Shown: in pieces, positions 33,882 through 43,511 of the stretch
Position numbering within the stretch: position 1 is the first letter of the stretch
Layout: each line of letters opens with the position of its first letter
Assembly (NCBI RefSeq): GCF_042453785.1
Contig: NC_091672.1
Coordinates: 14,898,501 to 14,962,500 of the forward strand
Source of the DNA: Malus domestica
Taxonomy: Eukaryota > Streptophyta > Magnoliopsida > Rosales > Rosaceae
DNA: 64,000 nucleotides
Direction of reading: 5' to 3'
Program-made: the position numbers and the translations under genes
The notes under the pieces: model-generated
Seen by the model: only the letters and a program-made list of their open reading frames with translations
The model's database searches: none
Told to the model about the DNA's origin: nothing

Positions 33882-36800
33882 GTGAATGTCATATATTCCA
33901 TAAGCGGCGGCACACCCATATCTGAATCTTCCAATAGGGCCATGAAAAACAGTGAACGAATTCTGAGGCCTGGTCACCAAGTGTTTCACGTGGAAGACAT
34001 CAGGGGAGGGAAGTATCAAAAGCCTAACTGGGATCCGATATGTTTCTACCCTGAGGAAGAAAGAGGCATCATCTACCCTCATAACGACCCATTGATCGTG
34101 GAGGCTCACATAGCCAACTTTGATGTTCGACGAATCCTCGTAGACACAGGGGCTTCGGTCAATATCATGTTTGCCGAAGCTTTCAGGGCACTCAGTGTAG
34201 CTGAACACTTGCTCGATCGCTCGATTTCTCCTCTGATAAGCTTCTCCGGTGATATCGTGCAACCCTTAGGGAGCATACATTTACCCTTTACTATTGGTAC
34301 AGGCCCTTACACGGCTACCATTACCACTAACTTCCTAGTGGTTGACTGCCCAACGGCATACAATGTCATCTTTGGGCGCACAGGCATCAATGATCTCAAG
34401 GCTATGGTATCCACGCATATGCTGTTGATGAAATTTCCAACCCCCCATGGAAACGGCTACATCAGAGGAGATCAGCTTAGTGCACGATCATGTTACAACA
34501 CTTCAGTTAAGCAACAACACTTGCCCGGACCCAAGGAAACCCTGTTTGTACATGACCAAGTCACAAAGACCAGCCTAGATGAAGCGAACTTGGATCTTCC
34601 TGATAGCAACAATCAACCCGATGATCCTCGAGATGACTCTTTCACCCAGCAAGCCCAACCTGCTGAAGAGTTGGAGAAGGTACCTATCTCAAGAGATTAT
34701 CCAGATCGCATGGTGAAGATTGGCACCACATTGTCACCACCCCTTCGGTTAGCATTGATATCTTTTTTGAAAGAGAACACTGAAGTCTTCGCCTGGTCAT
34801 ACGAGGACATGCCAGGCATCTCTCCCGATGTCATCTGTCATCGTTTGAGTATTGACCCCAAGATCAAGCCGGTGAGACAGAAGCGAAGATCTTATGACGC
34901 TGAACGATACGAGGCAATGAAAGCAGAAGTTGAAAAACTCAAAGGCATAGGCTTTGTCCGCGAAGTCAATTACCCGACATGGGTAGCAAATGTGGTCCTT
35001 GTTAAGAAAAATCCGACCAAAGAAAGTCTTTTGCTTCAAAAGGTCTTGTGGAGAATGTGTGTTGACTACACCGACCTAAACAAAGGGTGTCCGAAAGATA
35101 GCTTCCCTCTTCCTCTTATTGACAGACTTATAGACTCTACGGCCGGGTGTGAACTCCTGAGCTTCATGGATGCTTACTCAGGATACAACCAAATCCTCAT
35201 GAACCCTTCGGATCAAGAACACACAGCCTTCACTACCGACAGAGGACTATACTGCTATAAAGTCATGCCTTTCGGCCTAAAGAATGCAGGAGCGACTTAT
35301 CAGAGACTAGTCAACTCAATGTTCGCCGAGCAGATTGGGAAGAGCATGGAAGTTTACGTTGATGATATGTTAGTCAAGAGCAAACATGCTGACCAACACA
35401 TCACCAACCTATCTGAAACTTTCACTATTTTGAAGAGGTATCGAATGAGGTTAAACCCCAACAAATGTGCCTTCGGCGTAGGCTCTGGCAAATTCTTAGG
35501 TTTCATGATTAGCCAACGAGGCATTGAAGCTAATCCCGAGAAGATCAAAGCAATCCTCGACATGAAGGAACCGGTAACTTCAAAGGACATCCAGAGCCTT
35601 ACTGGCAAGGTGGCAGCCTTAACCAGGTTCATTTATAAGGCCACAGACAAATGTGCTCCCTTTTTTAAAGCACTTAAGGGAAATAGGAAGTACATTACAT
35701 GGACTGATGAATGTGCCGAGGCATTCAAAAACCTCAAGGAGTACATGAGTAAAGCCCCTCTACTCTCCAAGCCCGAGGTAGGAGACATTCTCATTATCTA
35801 CCTATCGGTATCAGCTTCAGCCGTAAGTTCCGTTCTCATTCGAAAGGATGGGAATATTGAGCGACCTGTCTACTACGCTAGCAAAGCCTTACAAGATGCG
35901 GAGACACGGTACTCTAACATTGAGAAATTGGCTCTGGCATTGGTCATGTCTGCTCGAAAACTCCGCCCTTACTTCCAAGCGCACTCCATCATCGTGCTTA
36001 CCAATTATCCTCTTCGACAGATACTCCAAAGTCCTGACACTTCAGGGCGAATGATCAAATGGGCAATAGCGTTGGGTGAGTTTGACATCTCCTACCAACC
36101 AAAGCCAGCTGAGAAGGGCCAAGCAGTAGCAGATTTCATCGCCGACTTCACATATCCTGTTGACATTGATTCTACACCTGAAGCAGTAGCTTTATTACCA
36201 TCGGAAGCTCAGAAAGTAGAATCAACGACCTCAGCATGGAGTCTGTATGTTGATGGCTCATCCAACCAACAGGGCTGTGGAGCGGGACTAGTCTTGACTA
36301 CGCCCGACAAAGTAGCAATGGAGTATGCTCTTCGTTTCAAATTCAAGGCATCAAACAATGAGGCCGAGTATGAAGCCCTTCTAGCAGGATTACGTTTGGC
36401 CAAACACCTCGGGGTTAAACAAATTGATATTTTTAGTGACTCCCAATTAGTGGTCAACCAGGTTACCAACAACTTTGATGCTAAGGACAGCTCCATGGCA
36501 GCATATCTTGCGCAAACACAACTTTTGCTCAAGCACTTCCACTACCAGATCACCCAAGTTCCTCGAGCGGCAAACAGTCATGCAGACGCCCTGGCTCGCC
36601 TCGCCTCAGCTGTGGAAGACAAGATTGGAAGAAAAATTCATGTCGAACTGTTGGCAACACCAAGCACCATGGCTGCAGAAGTATGCAACTTACAACGGGG
36701 GGATAGTTGGATCACCCCGATCTATAATTTCCTTGCTCATGGCACCCTCCCAAATGATAAAGTCCAGGCTAAGCAAATTCGATACAAGTCTACCCGCTAC

Positions 36801-37943
36801 CTGATCATCAATGATCAACTCTATAAGCGAGGTTTTAGCCTGCCATACTTAAGGTGTCTTACGCCTGCCGAGGCGGAAATCGTCCTTCGGGAAATACATG
36901 AGGGAGTCTGTGGAGATCATGCTGGATCTCGGTCCCTAGCACACAAGACTTTTCGCCAAGGATATTACTGGCCAACACTCCACCAGGATGCCATCAAAGT
37001 ATCCCGCTCATGTGACAAATGTCAACGATATGCGGCTATTCCTCATTCCCCTCCAGAGCCTCTTACTCCTATGATCAGCCCTTGGCCCTTCGCCCAGTGG
37101 GGACTTGATTTGATCGGCCCAATGCCGGCAGGGAAGGGCAAAGTCTGTTACGCAGTCGTTGCAGTGGACTACTTCACAAAGTGGGCCGAAGTAGAACCCT
37201 TGGCAACCATTACTGAGGCAAAGATAGAAGACTTCGTGTGGAAGAACATCCTTTGTAGATTCGGCATTCCCAATGCGATAGTCACTGACAATGGGCGACA
37301 GTTTGACAACAAGAAGTTCAGGTTGTTCTGCTCTAAGTTCAACATCAACTTATGCTTTGCCTCTCCAGCTCATCCCCAGTCTAATGGACAAGTTGAGGCC
37401 ATCAACAAAATAATCAAGCGCACTTTGAAAACCAGCTTGGACAAAGCTAAAGGCTGTTGGCCAGAATTTGTACCCCAAGTTCTTTGGTCATATCGCATTT
37501 CATATCGGACTTCAACAGGAGAAACTCCATTCTCACTTGCCTTTGGCACAGAGGCGGTTGTCCCTGTTGAGCTCGAGCAAGCAACATTCCGAGTCCAGAA
37601 CTACATTCAAAGTGAAAATGACAAACAACTCACCCTCAACTTGGATTTAGTCGAGGAACACAGAAACCAAGCTCACTTGAGGAATGTCGCCTACAAGCAG
37701 CGCATCTCCAACTATTATGACTCTAGGGTCAAGCCTCGTTCTTTCAAAATAGGAGACTGGGTCTTAAAGAAAAGATTACTCTGCGACAGAGTCCCGAGTG
37801 AAGGCACACTTAGTCCAAACTGGGATGGACCGTATGAAGTCATTGGCATCAGTCGCCCTGGCTCTTACACACTTAGAAGCTCCGATGGCAAGACCCTTGG
37901 CCATCCATGGAACGCTGATCACTTGAAGTACTACTACAAATAG
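33882..37943 (+). CDS. Ty3/gypsy polyprotein (protease, RT, RNase H, integrase), gag missing
   Basis: The open frame extends back to an ATG at 33777, but its first 35 codons lie in the solo LTR and flanking DNA. Numbering from that ATG (1388 codons): protease DTGAS at 123-127; RT with MCVDYTDLNKGCPKDSFPLP (about 427-446), FMDAYSGYNQ and the active-site YVDD at 527-530. RNase H follows with YVDGSS, EAEYEALLAG and SDSQLV (about 823-890). Integrase has the HHCC zinc finger (H...H...CDKCQ) and the core GLDLIGP, VTDNGRQF and HPQSNGQVEA. It ends with a WNADHLKYYYK tail at TAG 37943. There are no stops or frameshifts over 4.1 kb. An extra dozen residues (NPTKESLLLQKV) sit in the RT fingers before WRMCVDY. 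Without gag the protein could not form particles alone. Confidence 0.9.
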   Translation: MNVIYSISGGTPISESSNRAMKNSERILRPGHQVFHVEDIRGGKYQKPNWDPICFYPEEERGIIYPHNDPLIVEAHIANFDVRRILVDTGASVNIMFAEAFRALSVAEHLLDRSISPLISFSGDIVQPLGSIHLPFTIGTGPYTATITTNFLVVDCPTAYNVIFGRTGINDLKAMVSTHMLLMKFPTPHGNGYIRGDQLSARSCYNTSVKQQHLPGPKETLFVHDQVTKTSLDEANLDLPDSNNQPDDPRDDSFTQQAQPAEELEKVPISRDYPDRMVKIGTTLSPPLRLALISFLKENTEVFAWSYEDMPGISPDVICHRLSIDPKIKPVRQKRRSYDAERYEAMKAEVEKLKGIGFVREVNYPTWVANVVLVKKNPTKESLLLQKVLWRMCVDYTDLNKGCPKDSFPLPLIDRLIDSTAGCELLSFMDAYSGYNQILMNPSDQEHTAFTTDRGLYCYKVMPFGLKNAGATYQRLVNSMFAEQIGKSMEVYVDDMLVKSKHADQHITNLSETFTILKRYRMRLNPNKCAFGVGSGKFLGFMISQRGIEANPEKIKAILDMKEPVTSKDIQSLTGKVAALTRFIYKATDKCAPFFKALKGNRKYITWTDECAEAFKNLKEYMSKAPLLSKPEVGDILIIYLSVSASAVSSVLIRKDGNIERPVYYASKALQDAETRYSNIEKLALALVMSARKLRPYFQAHSIIVLTNYPLRQILQSPDTSGRMIKWAIALGEFDISYQPKPAEKGQAVADFIADFTYPVDIDSTPEAVALLPSEAQKVESTTSAWSLYVDGSSNQQGCGAGLVLTTPDKVAMEYALRFKFKASNNEAEYEALLAGLRLAKHLGVKQIDIFSDSQLVVNQVTNNFDAKDSSMAAYLAQTQLLLKHFHYQITQVPRAANSHADALARLASAVEDKIGRKIHVELLATPSTMAAEVCNLQRGDSWITPIYNFLAHGTLPNDKVQAKQIRYKSTRYLIINDQLYKRGFSLPYLRCLTPAEAEIVLREIHEGVCGDHAGSRSLAHKTFRQGYYWPTLHQDAIKVSRSCDKCQRYAAIPHSPPEPLTPMISPWPFAQWGLDLIGPMPAGKGKVCYAVVAVDYFTKWAEVEPLATITEAKIEDFVWKNILCRFGIPNAIVTDNGRQFDNKKFRLFCSKFNINLCFASPAHPQSNGQVEAINKIIKRTLKTSLDKAKGCWPEFVPQVLWSYRISYRTSTGETPFSLAFGTEAVVPVELEQATFRVQNYIQSENDKQLTLNLDLVEEHRNQAHLRNVAYKQRISNYYDSRVKPRSFKIGDWVLKKRLLCDRVPSEGTLSPNWDGPYEVIGISRPGSYTLRSSDGKTLGHPWNADHLKYYYK

Positions 37944-38154
37944 ACTCACGATGTACAAGTGTTGAGCTATAGCCGTTCGGCATCCTATGTAATGAAGGCC
38001 ATTTGGCAATGAATTCAATAAAGAGGTAATTTAGCCAACTCAGCCCTCACTCTTTTACATTCATAGCAAGCGATGCCGGAACCCTTCTCAATCAGAAAGC
38101 AATCTGTCTTCCACAGTCACTACAAAACAAGCAAATGAAGACCGTGTCAAGCGC

Positions 38155-38156
<2 letters not shown>

Positions 38157-38185
<29 letters not shown>
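38157..38185 (+). repeat. Poly-A run after pol
   Basis: About 28 consecutive A bases precede the AAGCTT minisatellite in the element's 3' region. Confidence 0.95.
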
Positions 38186-38186
<1 letters not shown>

Positions 38187-38189
38187 AAC

Positions 38190-38660
38190 TTCATCCAAAA
38201 AGCTTCACCATCAAAGCTTCACCTAAAAAGCTTCACCTAAAAAGCTTCACCATCAAAGCTTCACCTAAAAAAGCTTCACCTAAAAAAGCTTCACCCAAAA
38301 AGCTTCACCCGAAAAGCTTCACCTAAAAAGCTTCACCCAAAAAGCTTCACCTGAAAAGCTTCACCTAAAAAGCTTCACCCAAAAAGCTTCACCTAAAAAG
38401 CTTCACCCAAAAAGCTTCACCATCAAAGCTTCACCTAAAAAAGCTTCACCCAAAAAGCTTCACCCGAAAAGCTTCACCTAAAAAGCTTCACCCAAAAAGC
38501 TTCACCCGAAAAGCTTCACCTAAAAAGCTTCACCCACAAAGCTTCACCTAAAAAGCTTCACCCAACAAGCTTCACCAGAAAAGCTTCACCTCCAAAGCTT
38601 CACCCACAAAGCTTCAACACCAAAGCTTCACCTACAAAACTTCAACACAAAACCTTGCTC
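38190..38660 (+). repeat. AAGCTT-bearing minisatellite, 14-15 bp unit
   Basis: About thirty units of the form AAAAGCTTCACCTA / AAAAGCTTCACCCA follow one another, with a few CCATCAAAGCTTCACC variants that recur in a higher-order pattern. Nearly every unit contains a HindIII site. The array lies just downstream of pol and decays toward its right end. Confidence 0.95.
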
Positions 38661-39230
38661 CAAATAAACAAATTTTGTTCACAAAACCCAAGATGCCCTT
38701 GAACTTGTACAAAAACACTTGGGTAAACATAAACATTTTTTGTTTTACACCCACAAGGGCCCAAAATTTTCCTTCTTATTTATTCACTTATATATGTTCC
38801 CAAACATATTATAATAGATCCAACAACAAGCCAAAGTCCCAAATTTCATAATGGACAAAAGTACAAGCAATTCATCAATAATGAAGGTGCTACAAAAATT
38901 GGAATCTGCCCCAAAATAGAAATCCAACCCAAGAGACTTTTTCTCTCTCTCCCTCTTCCGCCTCCTTTCATCTATCAAATTTCTGCAACCTCTGCTCTTC
39001 TCCAATGGAGCTGAATTTTGGACACCCTATAGTTCTTGAGCATATGAACAACTTTCAAGAAGGAACCATTTCTGTTTGAGCGACGGAAATTAAAGTGTTG
39101 AAGCTCCAAACATGATAGTCGGCTTCTTGCAGATTTCGAAGCTGTTGTGATGTTTCGAAGATCTGGAAATATTTAACCGTTAGTTCATCCTGAATTTTTG
39201 ATATGTTATGAAAGAGTCGATGAGGAACAA
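38661..39230 (+). other. 3' region of the gypsy element, non-coding
   Basis: No ORF of note. Text after about 39060 is a diverged first copy of the 181-bp repeat that follows. Repeated words are AACAACTTTCAAGAAGG and GGATATGTT(A/G). Confidence 0.6.
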
Positions 39231-39960
39231 CTTCAATGAAGAAAGCATACCGATCTGAACAAGAGAAAATGGAGTTTCGAAGCTCACAACAAATCTGACG
39301 GGTTGACAGACAAATAATAACCAGTCATTCATCATACCTGAATTTCTTGAGTTATACAGCTCCGAGGGATCTCAAATTTGGATATGTTGTAGTTCACAAG
39401 CTGAGGAACAACTTCAATGAAGAAAGCATACCGATCTGAACAAGAGAAAATGGAGTTTCGAAGCTCACAACAAATCTGACGGGTTGACAGAAAAATAATA
39501 ACCAGTCATTCATCATACCTGAGTTTCTTGAGTTATACAGCTCCGAGGGATCTCAAATTTGGATATGTTGTAGTTCACAAGCTGAGGAACAACTTCAATG
39601 AAGAAAGCATACCGATCTGAACAAGAGAAAATGGAGTTTCGAAGCTCACAACAAATCTGACGGGTTGACAGAAAAATAATAACCAGTCATTCATCATACC
39701 TGAGTTTCTTGAGTTATACAGCTTCGAGGGATCTCAAATTTGGATATGTTGTAGTTCACAAGCTGAGGAACAACTTCAATGAAGAAAGCATGCTGATCTG
39801 AGCAAGAGAAAATAGAGTTTCAAAGCTCACAACAAATCTGACGGGTTGACAGACAAATGATAAACAGTCACTCATCATACCTGGATTTCTGGAGTTGTAC
39901 TGCTCCAATGGCTCTCCAATTTGGATATGTTGTAGTTAAGGAATTAACGAACAACTTTCA
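39226..39960 (+). repeat. 181-bp tandem repeat, four copies
   Basis: The phrase GAAGAAAGCATACCGATCTG recurs at about 39237, 39418, 39599 and 39780. The first three units are nearly identical; the fourth is diverged. It lies in the 3' region of the gypsy element, as known for Tat-lineage elements that seed satellites. Confidence 0.9.
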
Positions 39961-40039
39961 TGAAGACAACTTTGTGATTCGACCTACAGATGATGGTGTT
40001 ATGTTGAAAAACAATTCCGGTTGTTAGGGGAAATGAAAA

Positions 40040-40160
40040 ACAATTCCACCAAAGAAACATCATTATGATGTTTCATCATTATGGTGTTTTCATCATTATG
40101 ATGCTTTCATCATTGTGATGCTTCCATCATTGTGATGCTTCCATTATGATGTTAATGCAC
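40040..40160 (+). repeat. ATCATTATGATG-type short tandem repeats
   Basis: About six units of 19-22 bp such as TTTCATCATTATGATG and CTTCCATCATTGTGATG follow the 181-bp array. Confidence 0.85.
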
Positions 40161-40660
40161 CAACGGTTACACCTTCTGCAATTCCACTTATTCGGGCCTA
40201 GCAACCTTCATCAACAAAATCTATGAAGAAAAAGTCCGGGGCTACCACTTAGAAAACAAAAGAATGAAGTTTTGGTACTTACGACATGGACTATTAGCAA
40301 GACACCTCATTCGTCAACTCCCTCGACTAGAGACTTGGGGGACTCCCACCATATGCTACTACGCCTTGGTACTCAAAAGTTCGTGACTACTCAGTGACTT
40401 GGATTTTTCAAGTCTCCAACCGAGAAGTTTTCCTCACTCGGGAAATTAAGGGAACACTACCTCAAACTACATGCTTCACTCACAAAGCTTCAACAATACA
40501 GGTTTCAACAAAAGCAAAAATTCAAAGAACTTTATGAAGAAGGCTTTGGTGTATTTAACACAATATGTTGAAATGAAGCAAAGCTTATTTATTAATATTT
40601 TCGATAAGCCACAAATATGTACATATACATGAGTCAAAATAAACAAACAAAAGGGAGCCT

Positions 40661-41335
40661 TCACAAAGGTTGCTTAGGGGAAGTCTCAGCAGTCGGTAGA
40701 GCCCCAGAAAGAGAAAGCACCGGAGGGTGGTTATCCGGAGCCTCAGTACTTGACAAAACCCCAGAAGGAGGAGGCATTGGAGGTTCATCATTTGAAGCTT
40801 CATTACCAGGTACAGCCCCAGAGGACGAAGGCAATAAATGCCTTTGGAACAAACCCACAAACCGCTGATGATCAAGTAAAACCTTACCATCAGATTCCTT
40901 CATCTGGTCAAGCTTCCTCTTCATGTTTGTAGCATAGTCATGGGCGAGCCGGTGCAACTGCTTATTCTCATGCTTGAGCCCTCTAATCTCCTGTTTGAGA
41001 CTCATCACTTCAGCAGCCAATGATTCAACTTGGCGGGTTCTAGCAAATAGGCGTTGGGCCATATTAGACACAGAACCTGCACACTGAACACTAAGAGCCA
41101 GAGAGTCCTTAACAGCCAACTCATCAGACCGTTTGGAAAGTAGTCTGTTATCTTTGGGAGTGAGAAGGTTCCTGGCCACCACTGCAGCGGTCATATCATT
41201 CTTCATCACAGAATCCCCAACGGTAAGAGGACCAGTAGGGGATATGAAGGATGGGCGCCATATGTTGTCTGGAGAAGGCGTGGCTGTCTCTTCTCCAAGG
41301 TTCAAGTCAAAACGACGGTCGGAGGGTCCAGACAT
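40661..41335 (-). CDS. Antisense extra ORF of the Tat-like element
   Basis: The frame opens with ATG at 41335 (MSGPSDRRFDLNLGEET) and runs 224 codons to TGA at 40661. It is complete and lies opposite to pol, between the tandem repeats and the 3' LTR. Residues about 90-140 (RTRQVESLAAEVMSLKQEI, then HENKQLHRLAHDYATNMKRK) form a clear coiled coil. The C-terminal third is Pro/Ser-rich with three echoes of a SSTEAP / PPPSG phrase. Antisense extra ORFs of unknown role are known from plant Tat-lineage elements. Function here is unknown; a nucleic-acid or protein-interaction role is only a guess. It may be expressed from a reverse promoter in the 3' LTR side. Confidence 0.8.
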   Translation of the reverse strand: MSGPSDRRFDLNLGEETATPSPDNIWRPSFISPTGPLTVGDSVMKNDMTAAVVARNLLTPKDNRLLSKRSDELAVKDSLALSVQCAGSVSNMAQRLFARTRQVESLAAEVMSLKQEIRGLKHENKQLHRLAHDYATNMKRKLDQMKESDGKVLLDHQRFVGLFQRHLLPSSSGAVPGNEASNDEPPMPPPSGVLSSTEAPDNHPPVLSLSGALPTAETSPKQPL

Positions 41336-41464
41336 TTTCAAATGTGTTGAAGAAGGAAGAGGTCAGACAAATCAAGATCTTAGAAGTGCAAGAAATGAGC
41401 TTCTACTGGTAGAGATTCAAGTGTGCTGTGGAACTTAATGCCAGCCTCTATAAAAATCTGTACT

Positions 41465-41640
41465 CGACGGAGCTTCAGAAATCGAAGAGGCGTTTGCTTT
41501 CTCAAAAGCTGGGCTGCTCAGAGACCACGAGGGCCGATCTCAGAAATCGAAGAGGCGAATGCTTTCTCAAAAGCTGGGCTGCTCAGAGACCACGAGGGCC
41601 GATCTCAGAAATCGAAGAAGCACCTGCTTTTGCAGCCTCG
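41465..41640 (+). repeat. 66-bp direct repeat
   Basis: The block containing CAGAAATCGAAGAGGCG, CTCAAAAGCTGGGCTGCTC and GAGACCACGAGGGCCGATCT occurs twice in tandem, followed by a third partial start. It lies upstream (in antisense-ORF terms) of the extra ORF and could hold its promoter. Confidence 0.85.
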
Positions 41641-41641
41641 T

Positions 41642-43490
41642 CAGCACCTGTCACATGCACAATCAGCTTTGCGGAAATTACGGGCAATCTGTCGAAGATT
41701 TCTGGTGAAGTAGAAAGCACGTGAATCTTACTGATCAATCACCGCTCTCCATATGCACCATCAACTCCTCGGGTACCACATATAACTTTGTCAAAGATCT
41801 CTGACAAAGTTTAGGCACGAGAATTTCGAAGTGCCAGCTACCCTACTATTACCCATAAGGGTAAAGGAACAGCACCACTGCTTGACAACTGGAAAGTCCC
41901 TATGTGTGTCGACCTCCGTGTTTTGTGGTAAGACAGGTTGGCAATAACGACCAACCTTTACTCACATTCGAGAAAAGACTCCCAACATAATTACTTTCTA
42001 AAAAACCGGAGTAGCACCGCTTTCCGAATCTCGAGAGTCAGATCCTCGACGGGATTGCTTGTTTAAAAACCGAAGAGGCACAACTCTCAGAACTTCGAGA
42101 GCCAGATTTCCTTAGATAAAGCTTGTCTGTAATCTCCACACGTAATATCAGCTTTCCAGATACCACATACCACTTTTTCAAAGTGCTCTGACAAAATTAA
42201 AACACGTGAAGCTGGTAGCTCCCACTACATTGCTGTGACCAAGAAGGGTAAAGGAATAGCATTACTACTTGTTATTGGGAAATCCCTATATACATTGACC
42301 TCCCTCCTCAACGGACAGGCAAACCTGCAAAAATGCTCAACCCTTTCTCACATTCGAAAAGGCACCCTCAACATAACCTCTCGAAATACTCAGCTTTATT
42401 TCCCCCCGATAATACCTCAGCAAATAAGCCACACCAAGAACAAGAGTATCTCATATCATCAGGGTCGAAAGCAAGAGTATCCCATAGCATGCTTTCTCCC
42501 TGTCTTTGTCTTTGTCCTTGTCCACACCTGCAGGACAAGGAGAAAGAGAGCAGTCAGTCGGAACCTGAAATCAAACCTCCAATTTGGAACTGACTGCCTG
42601 GAGCCTTTGCCTGGTTGCTTACTTAGCATTGCTCTCGAGTACTCATCCTCAACTGCTGTCAAGGTCACGAATTCCACCGGCAAATACCTCATGACAGTTG
42701 ATCAGATATTGGCTCTTTACACTGAAGCTGCCAAGCGTGGATGAGTCACTATGAAGGAATGTTCTGAAGGACCATTTAAATGCAAAGGTTGCACACCACT
42801 TCTGCCATGCAAAAGATTGAAGCAGAAGGTTCAACGGTGAGCTGAAACAGATCACTACAGCACGACACCTTTCCATACCACATTCATTATTCCGTCAACA
42901 GCAAAAGTATCCCATATCATCAAGGTCGAACGTACTCTAGATTTGATGGACTTGTTTTGACCCTCAAATTTTTGAGTCGGCCTTATACTCTGAAGGGCAC
43001 CAGAAAACCCTCCAGCACAGTTCAAGAATAAGCCTGTGGAAAGTTACTTCTTCAAAAGCAAAAGTATCTCATATCATCTCTTATCCATTTGCTTCTCCTT
43101 ATCCTGGCAGTTGAATGAGAGACAAGGAGAATGAGAACAATCAACCGGAAGCCGACGTCAAACCTCTGATCCTGGGTTGCTTACTTGGAAGTTTGACTGC
43201 TTACCTTGTCTGTCACCTCTTTCGGCAGATCTCCTAGCTCGGCGACTTGGGGGACTCCTACTATAGGGTTTGTATCACACTTGACTAAGCCCGAAACTAC
43301 AACTAAGCTTCAAGTGAAATTGATACATTACCTTGTGCGTCAACATCAGCTAAGTACACCATTCCCGGATGGAGGAAAGGTACTTCCAGAGAAGGGCAGA
43401 TGAAGATCAGACCACACTTCGGTACTTAGAAGTTTCGTGATTACTCAAGGGATTGGATCTTGCAAGTCCCCAACCGAGGAGTTTCCCTCA
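41642..43490 (+). other. Repeat-rich 3' region before the 3' LTR
   Basis: Two diverged copies of a roughly 380-bp unit lie at about 41800-41990 and 42190-42375 (shared words GGGTAAAGGAA, CTCACATTCGA). The phrase AGCAAAAGTATC(T/C)CATATCATC recurs near 42470, 42900 and 43060. An open frame at 42235-42744 has no domain and overlaps these repeats, so I do not call it a gene. Confidence 0.6.
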
Positions 43491-43491
43491 C

Positions 43492-43511
43492 TCGGGAACT
43501 TAGGGGAGCAC
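43492..43511 (+). other. Polypurine tract of the gypsy element
   Basis: GGGAACTTAGGGGAGCAC directly precedes the LTR start TGTTTGTACC, the expected place of the plus-strand primer. A diverged copy of the same approach sequence lies at about 40432-40455. Confidence 0.7.

Noticed and set aside
33765..34262. 165-codon minus frame opposite the gypsy polyprotein
   Set aside because: It is the complement of the protease-coding region and part of a solo LTR, with no domain of its own.
38190..38660. CRISPR-like appearance of regularly spaced repeats
   Set aside because: Units are head-to-tail 14-15 bp with no unique spacers, in a plant retrotransposon; it is a minisatellite.
41465..41640. Phage-style or recombination attachment sites from the 66-bp repeat
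   Set aside because: The repeat is tandem within a retrotransposon 3' region, where such duplications are common.
42235..42744. 169-codon plus-strand open frame in the gypsy 3' region
   Set aside because: It overlaps dispersed internal repeats, has no domain, and lies in a known non-coding part of such elements.
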